From an uncultured Aquimarina sp. (GTDB lineage: Bacteria; Bacteroidota; Bacteroidia; Flavobacteriales; Flavobacteriaceae), in assembly GCA_947496705.1 (NCBI GenBank), contig CANMDW010000019.1, forward strand, positions 1 through 64,000: 64,000 bases of DNA, given 5' to 3'. The notes under the pieces were generated by a model. That model ran no database searches and was not told the DNA's origin. It saw only the letters and a list, made by a program, of their open reading frames with translations. A program made the translations under genes and the position numbers. Positions 35,701-43,285 of this stretch are shown in pieces. Each line of letters begins with the position of its first letter. Positions within the stretch are counted from its first letter, which is position 1.

Positions 35701-36437
35701 CGATCATTCGCGAAAAAGGAAGTAATTCTGAACGCGAAATGGCTAATGCCATGTACCTGGCCGGTTTTGATGTAAAAGATGTGCATATGACCGATTTGAT
35801 TTCGGGTCGTGAAACCTTTGAGGATATTCAATTTATAGGTGCTGTCGGTGGTTTTTCCAACAGTGATGTATTGGGTTCTGCCAAGGGCTGGGCCGGAGCT
35901 TTTCTTTATAATGAGAAGGCAAATACGGCTTTACAAAACTTCTTTAAAAGAGAAGATACCTTATCTGTTGGGATTTGTAATGGTTGCCAGTTATTTATGG
36001 AATTAGAAGTGATCAACCCAGAGCACAAGGTGCACGGTAAATTGCTTCATAACACATCTCATAAGCACGAAAGCGGCTTTACATCGGTCAAAATACAGGA
36101 GAATAATTCGATAATGCTATCCACTTTGGCCGGCAGTACACTTGGTGTATGGATCTCTCACGGAGAAGGAAAATTCAATCTGCCTCTTCCTGAAGATCAA
36201 TATCATATAGTAGCCAAATATGGGTATTCTGCATATCCTTCCAATCCAAACGGATCTGACTATAATACTGCTATGATGAGTGATAAAACCGGTCGTCATT
36301 TGGTGATGATGCCGCATATCGAGCGCTCAACTTTTCAATGGAACTGGGCAAATTATCCAAAAAAGAGACAAGATGAAGTTTCTCCATGGTTAGAAGCTTT
36401 TGTAAATGCCAGATTATGGATCGAAAAGAATCCATAA
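32751..36437 (+). CDS. purL: phosphoribosylformylglycinamidine synthase
   Basis: A 1228-residue single-chain large PurL, which converts FGAR to FGAM in purine synthesis using glutamine and ATP. The FGAR-AT core includes FGFSQVNSEHCRHKIF, KAETHNFPTTVEPF and two AIRS-like ATP halves. The C-terminal class I glutamine amidotransferase has its catalytic Cys in GICNGCQ near residue 1077 and the His/Glu site in MPHIER. The N-terminal PurS-like part is present. The ATG at 32751 begins a normal flavobacterial N-terminus (MIHFFGNQ). Confidence 0.97.
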   Translation: MIHFFGNQNENVFAVQTQHEISPENIKKLTWLFGNQPQLSVASIDAFFVGPRAAMITPWSTNAVEITQNMGIEGIIRIEEFRAVSKDFIDFDPMLSQKYQGLDQEIYTIDIEPEPILEIEDIAAYNASEGLALSNEEIEYLEGVSKKTGRKLTDSEVFGFSQVNSEHCRHKIFNGTFVIDGKEQPISLFKLIKKTSETNPNDIVSAYKDNVAFIKGPKVTQFAPKTADKPDFYQETEFNSVISLKAETHNFPTTVEPFNGAATGSGGEIRDRLAGGKGSLPLAGTAVYMTSYSRLEKNRPWERAMEERKWLYQTPMDILIKASNGASDFGNKFGQPLITGSVLTFEHQEHFDKPGVTARKLGFDKVIMLAGGIGYGKAEQAIKATPEKGDKIVILGGENYRIGMGGAAVSSADTGEFSSGIELNAIQRSNPEMQKRAANAIRAMVESEENTIVSIHDHGAGGHLNCLSELVEETGGKIDLDKLPVGDPTLSAKEIIGNESQERMGLVIGQKDIDTLQRIAERERSPMYQVGDVTGDHRFTFESKTKGDTPMDLDLEDMFGSSPKTIMNDTTVDRNYDEVQYDVKDFKNYLDQVLQLEAVACKDWLTNKVDRCVGGRVAKQQCAGPLQLPLNNCGVMALDYTSKEGIATSIGHSPISGLIDPEAGSKNSIAEALTNIIWAPLKDGLQSISLSANWMWPCKNEGEDARLYEAVKAVSEFAIDLGINVPTGKDSLSMKQKYPNEEVIAPGTVIISATGNCNDITKVVEPVFQKGGGNIYYINLSRDKHALGGSSFAQIVNKIGDTAPTVNHADNFKKVFNIIQELIREDKIIAGHDVASGGLITTLLELCFAGMNLGAELDVTAIGESDSVKLLFAENAGIVFQSASGSDIDAILSENNIAFFNIGKVSDNAFLLLKNGSDSFNLSIEDLRNTWYKTSFLLDQKQTANNLAKERYENYAKQPLQYAFPKHFNGKLPVISDSRRPKAAIIREKGSNSEREMANAMYLAGFDVKDVHMTDLISGRETFEDIQFIGAVGGFSNSDVLGSAKGWAGAFLYNEKANTALQNFFKREDTLSVGICNGCQLFMELEVINPEHKVHGKLLHNTSHKHESGFTSVKIQENNSIMLSTLAGSTLGVWISHGEGKFNLPLPEDQYHIVAKYGYSAYPSNPNGSDYNTAMMSDKTGRHLVMMPHIERSTFQWNWANYPKKRQDEVSPWLEAFVNARLWIEKNP

Positions 36438-36573
36438 TATATCATAATTAATTAGTATTTTCATATGCTGATTATACAATGTATAGTATAAATTTTTGGG
36501 GAATTAACAATTTACACTTCGTTTTTTTATATATTAGGGTTGTGTATTATAAGATTTTTTATAATTTGCAAAA

Positions 36574-36587
36574 CTATGCGCGCATAG
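36574..36587. promoter_or_regulatory. palindromic operator before acyl-CoA synthetase
   Basis: CTATGCGCGCATAG is a perfect 14-bp palindrome directly after a TATAATTTG -7-like box (36560-36568), so it covers the expected transcription start. Its core TATGC-NN-GCATA is shared with the palindrome in the promoter of the MarR regulator (38884-38901). Binding there would repress transcription. The rest of the 36438-36660 gap shows no gene. Confidence 0.65.
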
Positions 36588-36660
36588 CTTTTTGGCTATC
36601 CCGTAATAGTTAGGAATATTTCTCAAAAAAAGAAAAGGAAAAAACACATCAAACAGCTTT

Positions 36661-38433
36661 ATGAATACAATTACCAGATTATTTGATTTCCCACGCTATC
36701 AACAAAAAAAATTTAACTTAGATAAGGCTTTAATTACTAAATATGATGGTGAATGGATCGCCACTTCTTCTAAAGAATATGTTGAAAAAGCGAATCAAAT
36801 AAGCCGGGGCTTGCTGCGATTAGGCATAAAACCAAATGATAAGATCGCAGTTATATCCTCTAATAATAGAACAGAATGGAACATTACAGACATCGGCGTG
36901 TTGCAGATTGGGGCGCAGGATGTTCCTATATACCCAACAATTTCTCAAGAGGATTACGAGTACGTTTTAAACCATTCAGAATCGGTATTGTGTTTTGTCT
37001 CTGATGATGAAGTGTATGAGAAAGTCAAAAACATTCAAGCCAATGTACCTTCTCTAAAAGAAGTGTATTCTTTTAATGACGTTTCTGGTTGTAAAAGCTG
37101 GAATGAAGTTTTAGAACTTGGTAAAGATGATAGTAATCAGGAGGAAGTAGAAAAACTTATGGCTTCGGTAAAAGAAGATGATCTTGCTACCTTAATATAT
37201 ACCTCGGGAACAACCGGAAGGCCTAAAGGAGTTATGCTAAGTCATAAGAATATTGTAAGTAATGCACTAAACAGCTCTACTCGATTTCCGCTTCCTGAAG
37301 GAGAAGCTAAAGCACTTAGCTTCTTACCGGTTTGTCACATTTATGAGAGAATGACTATGTATTTCTATCAGTATCTTGGTGCATCTATTTACTTTGCAGA
37401 ATCCCTGGAAACGATAAGTGAGAACCTGAAAGAAGTAAGACCAGATGTGATGACAACCGTACCCCGGTTATTAGAAAAAGTCTATGATAAGATCATTGCA
37501 AAGGGAGCAGATCTTACTGGTATAAAAAAGAAATTATTTTTCTGGGCTATAGATTTGGGACTAAAATATGAACCTTATGGAGCCAATGGGTGGTTGTATG
37601 AAAAGAAATTAGGAATTGCCAGAAAACTAATTTTCAGCAAATGGCAGGAAGCCCTGGGAGGAAACCTTAAGGTCATAGCTTCTGGAAGTGCTGCTTTACA
37701 ACCAAGACTTGCAAGAATATTTAATGCTGCAGGAATTCCTGTAATGGAGGGATATGGCCTTACCGAAACCTCTCCTGTAATTTCGGTTAATGATATACGG
37801 AATAGAGGGTTCAAAATAGGTACCGTAGGAAAAATGTTGCCCGAAACTGAAGTGAAAATAGCAGAAGATGGAGAAATTCTTATCAAAGGACCTCAGGTAA
37901 TGCAGGGGTATTATAAAGATGAAGAGAAAACCAAAGAAGTATTAAAGAACGAGTATTTTCATACCGGAGATATTGGCGAAGTAGATAGTGACGGATTTTT
38001 GAAAATTACCGATCGTAAAAAAGAAATGTTCAAAACTTCTGGAGGCAAGTATGTAGCGCCCCAGTTAATTGAAAATGCAATGAAACAATCACGATTTATC
38101 GAACAAATCATGGTTATCGGTGAAGGAGAAAAAATGCCGGCAGCTTTTATACAACCAAATTTTGAGTTTTTAAAAGAATGGGCAACCCGTAAAGGTATCC
38201 AAATAGGAAATTCTGTAGAAGATATGATCGCTAATCAAGTTGTAGTTGATCGTTACCAGGAAGAAGTAGATGAACACAATGAAAAATTCGGAAAATGGGA
38301 ACGTGTAAAACGATTTGAACTAACTGCAGATGAATGGAGCATCGCTGCAGGACATCTCACCCCTACTATGAAACTGAAAAGAAAAATAATTAAAGAGAAA
38401 TATAAAGATTTATACTCCAAAATTTATGGCTAA
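36661..38433 (+). CDS. long-chain acyl-CoA synthetase (AMP-forming)
   Basis: A 590-residue adenylate-forming ligase that activates fatty acids with ATP and CoA. Motifs: the P-loop YTSGTTGRPKGVML near residue 180, the fatty-acid gate/A5 motif GYGLTETSP, the A7 motif YFHTGDIG and the A8 motif ITDRKKEMFKTSGGKYV. Length and the LPVCHIYERM segment fit the FadD15/FAA-like long-chain branch. A palindrome matching the MarR-gene operator lies at its promoter, which ties it to the fatty-acid degradation operon downstream. Confidence 0.95.
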   Translation: MNTITRLFDFPRYQQKKFNLDKALITKYDGEWIATSSKEYVEKANQISRGLLRLGIKPNDKIAVISSNNRTEWNITDIGVLQIGAQDVPIYPTISQEDYEYVLNHSESVLCFVSDDEVYEKVKNIQANVPSLKEVYSFNDVSGCKSWNEVLELGKDDSNQEEVEKLMASVKEDDLATLIYTSGTTGRPKGVMLSHKNIVSNALNSSTRFPLPEGEAKALSFLPVCHIYERMTMYFYQYLGASIYFAESLETISENLKEVRPDVMTTVPRLLEKVYDKIIAKGADLTGIKKKLFFWAIDLGLKYEPYGANGWLYEKKLGIARKLIFSKWQEALGGNLKVIASGSAALQPRLARIFNAAGIPVMEGYGLTETSPVISVNDIRNRGFKIGTVGKMLPETEVKIAEDGEILIKGPQVMQGYYKDEEKTKEVLKNEYFHTGDIGEVDSDGFLKITDRKKEMFKTSGGKYVAPQLIENAMKQSRFIEQIMVIGEGEKMPAAFIQPNFEFLKEWATRKGIQIGNSVEDMIANQVVVDRYQEEVDEHNEKFGKWERVKRFELTADEWSIAAGHLTPTMKLKRKIIKEKYKDLYSKIYG

Positions 38434-38485
38434 TTCAATACAGTGTTTACATTCTTTTATGTAACATCCAAAACTGTGAATCAAC

Positions 38486-38514
38486 AAACTCCTCACTTTA
38501 TGAGGAGTTTTTTT
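38486..38514 (+). terminator. intrinsic terminator after acyl-CoA synthetase
   Basis: AAACTCCTCA (38486-38495) pairs with TGAGGAGTTT (38501-38510) around a 5-base loop, followed by a T run. Confidence 0.9.
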
Positions 38515-38584
38515 ATTAATTCAGTTTAAAAACGTAAATTACTTCATCTTTTCATCTGTTCAGATTTATTGTTTTTCGGTAGTT

Positions 38585-38747
38585 AGTGTCTGGTCGGAAA
38601 TAGGCGGTTTTTATAATTTGAATTATTTTTGATGGGATTTTAATTTTCTTTTTTGATGCAGATGCCTTAGCATCAGGCGATAAAAAACAAATAAAAATAG
38701 CGCAAAAAGAAACAAATTTAATAATGATATATTTCCGATCAGACACT
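38585..38747. mobile_element. 163-bp MITE-like element, copy 2
   Basis: It has the same length and ends as the copy at 22600-22762 (about 96% identical by eye). The terminal inverted repeats are AGTGTCTGGTCGGAAATA and a complement with one mismatch. A minus-strand frame is open through both copies, but five of the seven differences would change residues, so coding selection is not evident. It sits between the acyl-CoA synthetase terminator and the MarR gene. The rest of the 38434-38935 gap has short inverted words but no gene. Confidence 0.75.
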
Positions 38748-38883
38748 GGTCAGATCTACCCGGAAAACATCAGTTAGATAGGCCTTCCTTTGCAGATAGG
38801 CAGACAGGTGGAATCGCCAATAACGATTTCAGTTAGTATCAATCTAACTTGTTATGGCATATTTCATAAGTTTTTATTCCATC

Positions 38884-38917
38884 TATTATGCATGCATAAT
38901 AAATTTTATTATCTTTA
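38884..38917 (+). promoter_or_regulatory. promoter and operator of the MarR-fad operon
   Basis: TATTATGCATGCATAATA (38884-38901) is a perfect 18-bp palindrome. A TATCTTTA -7 box follows at 38910-38917. The -33 position (about 38887-38890) falls inside the palindrome, so a bound repressor would block sigma contact. The MarR-type gene starts 18 bases after the -7 box, which implies autoregulation. Confidence 0.75.
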
Positions 38918-38935
38918 CCTTCACAACAATTCTAA

Positions 38936-39391
38936 ATGAGAGAAAAAACAATAGATTATGCACTTAGAGCAACCTGGATGGCCGTTGCAAAGATGTATAA
39001 CGAAGAAGCAAGTAAAAAAGGTAGTACAATGGCTACAGGATTTGCGCTGCTAAGTATAGACCCCGAAAACGGCACTCCTTCTACCTCCCTAGGCCCCAAG
39101 ATGGGAATGGAAGCCACTAGCCTATCACGTACTTTGAAAACCATGGAAGAAAAAGGATTGATCTTCAGAAAGAAAAATCCTCAGGATGGCCGTGGTGTAT
39201 TAATTTACCTAACGCCTTTTGGTGTAGAAATGAGGAATTTTTCTAAAGAAGTGGTTTTTGCCTTTGATAATGCCGTAAAAAAGCATATTCCAAAAGAAAA
39301 ACTAGATACTTTTTTAGAAGTATTTCAATTGATCAATGATCTTATTTCATCCAAAAAAATTTACACAAAACAAGAATCTATAACATCATAA
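38936..39391 (+). CDS. MarR-family transcriptional regulator
   Basis: A 151-residue winged helix-turn-helix protein. Dimerisation helices are at both ends. The recognition helix lies in MGMEATSLSRTLKTMEEKGLI, and the wing has the MarR-typical NPQDGRGVLIYLTPFG (DxR motif). MarR dimers bind short palindromes and release them with small ligands. A perfect palindrome overlaps its own promoter, and a related one lies at the acyl-CoA synthetase promoter. With fadN 18 bases downstream, an acyl-CoA-responsive repressor of fatty-acid degradation is inferred. Confidence 0.9.
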   Translation: MREKTIDYALRATWMAVAKMYNEEASKKGSTMATGFALLSIDPENGTPSTSLGPKMGMEATSLSRTLKTMEEKGLIFRKKNPQDGRGVLIYLTPFGVEMRNFSKEVVFAFDNAVKKHIPKEKLDTFLEVFQLINDLISSKKIYTKQESITS

Positions 39392-39409
39392 CAACTCGAA
39401 GTTTATAAA

Positions 39410-41815
39410 ATGAAAAGAATCATTAAAAAAGTTGCAGTCGTCGGCTCAGGAATCATGGGGTCGGGAATTGCATGTCATTTTGCTAATATTGGTGTAGAAG
39501 TACTATTATTAGATATAGTTCCCAGAGAATTAAATGACAAAGAAAAAGCAAAAGGGCTTACACTTCAAGATAAGGTAGTGCGTAATCGATTAGTCAATGA
39601 TTCCCTTACAGCTGCTCTTAAATCAAAACCTTCTCCTATCTACCATCAAAAATTTGCCAGTCGTATTGCTACGGGAAACCTGGAGGATGATATTACAAAA
39701 GTAGCAGATGTAGATTGGATTATTGAAGTAGTTGTAGAAAGACTTGACATTAAAAAGCAAGTTTTTGAGAATTTAGAAAAACACAGAACACCGGGCACAC
39801 TAATTACATCAAATACATCAGGAATTCCTATCAAATTTATGAATGAAGGAAGAAACGAGGATTTCCAGAAGCATTTCTGTGGGACACACTTCTTTAACCC
39901 TGCCCGGTACCTGAAATTATTTGAAATCATACCGGGACCTAATACCTCTAAAGAAGTTTTAGATTTCTTAAATGGGTATGGCGAGCAATATTTGGGTAAA
40001 ACTTCTGTAATAGCAAAGGATACTCCCGCATTTATAGGTAACAGAATTGGTATTTTTAGCATCATGAGCCTGTTTCATATGGTAAAAGATATGGGGCTAA
40101 CTATCGAAGAAGTCGATAAATTAACAGGTCCGGTAATTGGACGTCCAAAATCAGCTACTTTCAGAACAGTTGATGTAGTAGGATTAGATACTTTGGTACA
40201 CGTAGCCAATGGTATTGCAGAAAATTGCCCTGATGATGAGCGCCACGGGTTATTCAAACTCCCTGATTTTATCAACACCATGATAGAAAACAAATGGTTA
40301 GGAAGTAAAACGGGGCAAGGTTTTTATAAAAAGAATGTAGGTGCAGATGGAAAGAGAGAAATCCTTTCTCTCGATCTGGATACTTTAGACTATAGAGCCA
40401 ATAAAAGAGCCTCGTTCCCTACACTGGAAATGACAAAAACCATTGATAAAGTAGTAGATCGTTTTAAGGTATTGGTTTCGGGAAAAGATAAAGCAGGAGA
40501 ATTCTACCGCAAAAACCTTTCCGCTCTTTTTGCTTATGTATCTAACCGTATCCCCGAAATTACAGATGATCTATATAAGATCGATGATGCTATGAAAGCC
40601 GGTTTTGGCTGGGAACACGGACCATTCCAGATCTGGGATGCTGTTGGTGTTGAAAAAGGTATCGAAATGATGAAAGCCGAAGGATATGAGCCTGCAACAT
40701 GGGTAGAGGATATGCTTGCTTCAGGAAGCACTTCTTTCTATGCAGTAAAAGACGGGGCTACCTATTACTATGATATTCCGAAGAAAGAGCAGGTAAAAGT
40801 TCCTGGTCAGGATGCATTCATAATTCTCGATAACATCCGCAAATCTTCAGAAGTATTTAAAAACAGTGGTGTTGTAGTTGAAGATCTTGGTGATGGAATA
40901 CTAAATGTAGAATTCCAAAGTAAAATGAATACCATTGGTGGTGATGTACTTGCAGGATTGAATAAAGCCATTGATATTGCCGAAAAAGACTTCCAGGGAT
41001 TGGTTGTTGGTAACCAGGCTGCAAATTTCTCTGTAGGTGCCAATATCGGTATGATCTTTATGATGGCTGTAGAGCAGGAATATGACGAGTTGAATATGGC
41101 TATAAAATATTTCCAGGATTCGATGATGCGTATGCGTTACTCTGCGATTCCAACAATTGCTGCCCCTCACGGAATGGCACTTGGAGGAGGATGCGAGCTT
41201 ACCATGCATGCAGATAAAGCCGTTGCCGCTGCAGAAACTTATATTGGATTAGTAGAATTTGGTGTGGGTGTAATTCCTGGTGGAGGTGGATCTAAGGAGA
41301 TGGCATTAAGAGCTTCAGATCTTTTCAAAAAAGATGATGTAGAGCTTAATATACTTCAGGAACATTTCCTGACTATTGGTATGGCCAAAGTATCAACTTC
41401 GGCTTATGAAGCCTATGACACCAATATCCTTCAGAAAGGAAAAGATATTGTAGTGGTAAATAAAGATCGCCAGATAGCCACCGCAAAAGCACATGCAAAA
41501 TTGATGGCCGAACAAGGGTATACACAGCCTCCTCGTCGTAAAGATATAAAAGTACTGGGGAAACAAGCACTTGGTATGTTCCTGGTAGGTACCGACTCTA
41601 TGGAAGCCAGTAAATATATTTCTGAACACGATCATAAAATAGCCAATAAGCTAGGGTATGTAATGGCTGGAGGAGATTTATCTGAACCAACCCTGGTTAC
41701 AGAACAATATCTGTTAGACCTAGAGCGCGAAGCTTTCTTGTCTTTATGTACAGAACGTAAAACTCTGGAGCGTATCGAGCATATGCTGAAGAAAGGGAAA
41801 CCGTTACGCAATTAA
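39410..41815 (+). CDS. fadN: 3-hydroxyacyl-CoA dehydrogenase/enoyl-CoA hydratase (FadN type)
   Basis: An 801-residue bifunctional beta-oxidation enzyme. The NAD-binding dehydrogenase domain comes first (GSGIMGSGIACHFANIG, and the THFFNPARYL catalytic His segment). A C-terminal crotonase domain follows (about 490-700), with an oxyanion hole in ANFSVGANIGM and PHGMALGGGCELTMHAD. The domain order is that of Bacillus FadN, reversed from E. coli FadB. It acts with the thiolase and acyl-CoA dehydrogenase encoded next, matching the Bacillus fadN-fadA-fadE order. Start ATG 39410. Confidence 0.95.
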   Translation: MKRIIKKVAVVGSGIMGSGIACHFANIGVEVLLLDIVPRELNDKEKAKGLTLQDKVVRNRLVNDSLTAALKSKPSPIYHQKFASRIATGNLEDDITKVADVDWIIEVVVERLDIKKQVFENLEKHRTPGTLITSNTSGIPIKFMNEGRNEDFQKHFCGTHFFNPARYLKLFEIIPGPNTSKEVLDFLNGYGEQYLGKTSVIAKDTPAFIGNRIGIFSIMSLFHMVKDMGLTIEEVDKLTGPVIGRPKSATFRTVDVVGLDTLVHVANGIAENCPDDERHGLFKLPDFINTMIENKWLGSKTGQGFYKKNVGADGKREILSLDLDTLDYRANKRASFPTLEMTKTIDKVVDRFKVLVSGKDKAGEFYRKNLSALFAYVSNRIPEITDDLYKIDDAMKAGFGWEHGPFQIWDAVGVEKGIEMMKAEGYEPATWVEDMLASGSTSFYAVKDGATYYYDIPKKEQVKVPGQDAFIILDNIRKSSEVFKNSGVVVEDLGDGILNVEFQSKMNTIGGDVLAGLNKAIDIAEKDFQGLVVGNQAANFSVGANIGMIFMMAVEQEYDELNMAIKYFQDSMMRMRYSAIPTIAAPHGMALGGGCELTMHADKAVAAAETYIGLVEFGVGVIPGGGGSKEMALRASDLFKKDDVELNILQEHFLTIGMAKVSTSAYEAYDTNILQKGKDIVVVNKDRQIATAKAHAKLMAEQGYTQPPRRKDIKVLGKQALGMFLVGTDSMEASKYISEHDHKIANKLGYVMAGGDLSEPTLVTEQYLLDLEREAFLSLCTERKTLERIEHMLKKGKPLRN

Positions 41816-41977
41816 TCGTTTATAGATATTAGACTATTAGAAGCTAGACAGATGGCTAGACACAATTTTAAAAATACAGAAAATGATAGGTTCTTTTATG
41901 AATAACTTAAATGACTAGAAATCTAGGTTCTGGTCTCTAAATTCTAGAGTCTCTATTTTCAAAATAAATATAATACT
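41816..41977. other. CTAG-rich spacer between fadN and fadA
   Basis: The spacer contains several copies of short words such as GCTAGAC, CTAGAAATCTAG and TTCTAGAG. Similar words fill the fadA-fadE spacer. No open frame or terminator was found. Confidence 0.5.
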
Positions 41978-43171
41978 ATGAGTAAAACAGCATATATAGT
42001 AAAAGCATATAGAACAGCCGTAGGAAAAGCACCTCGCGGAGTGTTCAGGTTTAAAAGAACAGATGAATTGGCTGCCGAAACCATCGAATATATGATGAAA
42101 GAGCTGCCAAATCTTGACAAATCCCGTATTGATGACGTGATTGTTGGTAATGCAATGCCCGAAGGATCTCAAGGATTAAATATGGCACGTTTAATCTCAC
42201 TAATGGGATTGAACACTATTGATGTTCCGGGGGTTACTGTAAATAGATTTTGTTCATCAGGAATTGAAACTATTGGTATTGCAACCGCCAAAATACAAGC
42301 CGGAATGGCAGATTGTATCATTGCCGGTGGTGCAGAAAGCATGAGTGCAGTTCCTATGACAGGTTACAAAACAGAACTCAATTATGACCTGGCCAAATCA
42401 GGACACGAGGATTATTATTGGGGAATGGGGAATACCGCAGAAGCCGTGGCACACCAATTCAATGTATCTCGTGAAGATCAGGATGAGTTCGCCTATCATT
42501 CACATATGAAAGCTTTAAAAGCGCAAGCTGAAGGAAAATTTGATGATCAGATCGTCCCAATACATATAGAGCAGATCTATGTTGATGAGAGTGGAAAGAA
42601 AGCCACAAAATCATATACCGTAACCAAAGATGAAGGCCCTCGCGCCGGAACCAGTAAAGAAGTGCTAGGCAAGCTTAGACCCGTATTCGAAGCCGGAGGA
42701 AGTGTAACAGCCGGTAATTCTTCACAGATGAGTGATGGTGCTGCTTTTGTATTAGTAATGAGCGAAGAAATGGTAAAAGAACTAAAACTCGAACCTATAG
42801 CTCGCCTGGTAAACTATGCCGCAGCGGGTGTTGAACCAAGAATTATGGGTATTGGCCCCGTTAAAGCCATTCCAAAAGCCCTAAAACAAGCAGGATTAAA
42901 GCAAGATGACATAGAGTTAATAGAATTGAATGAAGCCTTTGCTTCTCAATCGCTGGCTGTGATGAGAGAACTAGGGCTCAATCAAGACATTGTAAACGTT
43001 AACGGAGGCGCAATTGCACTAGGTCATCCACTGGGATGTACCGGTGCCAAACTTTCAGTTCAGTTATTTGACGAAATGCGTAAGCGCGATATGAAAGGCA
43101 AATATGGTATGGTCACCATGTGTGTAGGTACAGGGCAAGGCGCTGCAGGGATTTATGAGTTCTTAAACTAG
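41978..43171 (+). CDS. fadA: acetyl-CoA C-acyltransferase (3-ketoacyl-CoA thiolase)
   Basis: A 397-residue thiolase. The acyl-accepting Cys is in NRFCSSGIET near residue 91. The C-terminal active site has NEAFASQ, GGAIALGHPLGCTGAK (His) and CVGTGQG (second Cys). It cleaves 3-ketoacyl-CoA to acetyl-CoA and a shortened acyl-CoA. It is the middle gene of the fadN-fadA-fadE set. Biosynthetic and degradative thiolases look alike; the operon supports the degradative role. Confidence 0.96.
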   Translation: MSKTAYIVKAYRTAVGKAPRGVFRFKRTDELAAETIEYMMKELPNLDKSRIDDVIVGNAMPEGSQGLNMARLISLMGLNTIDVPGVTVNRFCSSGIETIGIATAKIQAGMADCIIAGGAESMSAVPMTGYKTELNYDLAKSGHEDYYWGMGNTAEAVAHQFNVSREDQDEFAYHSHMKALKAQAEGKFDDQIVPIHIEQIYVDESGKKATKSYTVTKDEGPRAGTSKEVLGKLRPVFEAGGSVTAGNSSQMSDGAAFVLVMSEEMVKELKLEPIARLVNYAAAGVEPRIMGIGPVKAIPKALKQAGLKQDDIELIELNEAFASQSLAVMRELGLNQDIVNVNGGAIALGHPLGCTGAKLSVQLFDEMRKRDMKGKYGMVTMCVGTGQGAAGIYEFLN

Positions 43172-43274
43172 AACCTAGACGATTAGAAACTAGACCCTGC
43201 TGATATAAGAAAATTAATAAAAAAGTAATAATCAAAGAAATTCTAGACTCTGGATTCTAGCTGTCTAGGTTCTA
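43169..43274. repeat. long-range inverted repeat in the fadA-fadE spacer
   Basis: TAGAACCTAGAC (43169-43180) is perfectly complementary to GTCTAGGTTCTA (43263-43274), just before the fadE start. Additional CTAG-containing words lie between. The stem begins at the fadA stop codon and could shield the spacer RNA. Confidence 0.65.
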
Positions 43275-43285
43275 AAATAAAAAAG

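Noticed and set aside
38552..38746. A 64-codon minus-strand frame inside the second MITE-like copy
   Set aside because: The frame is also open in copy 1, but five of the seven differences change residues, so there is no sign of protein-level selection.
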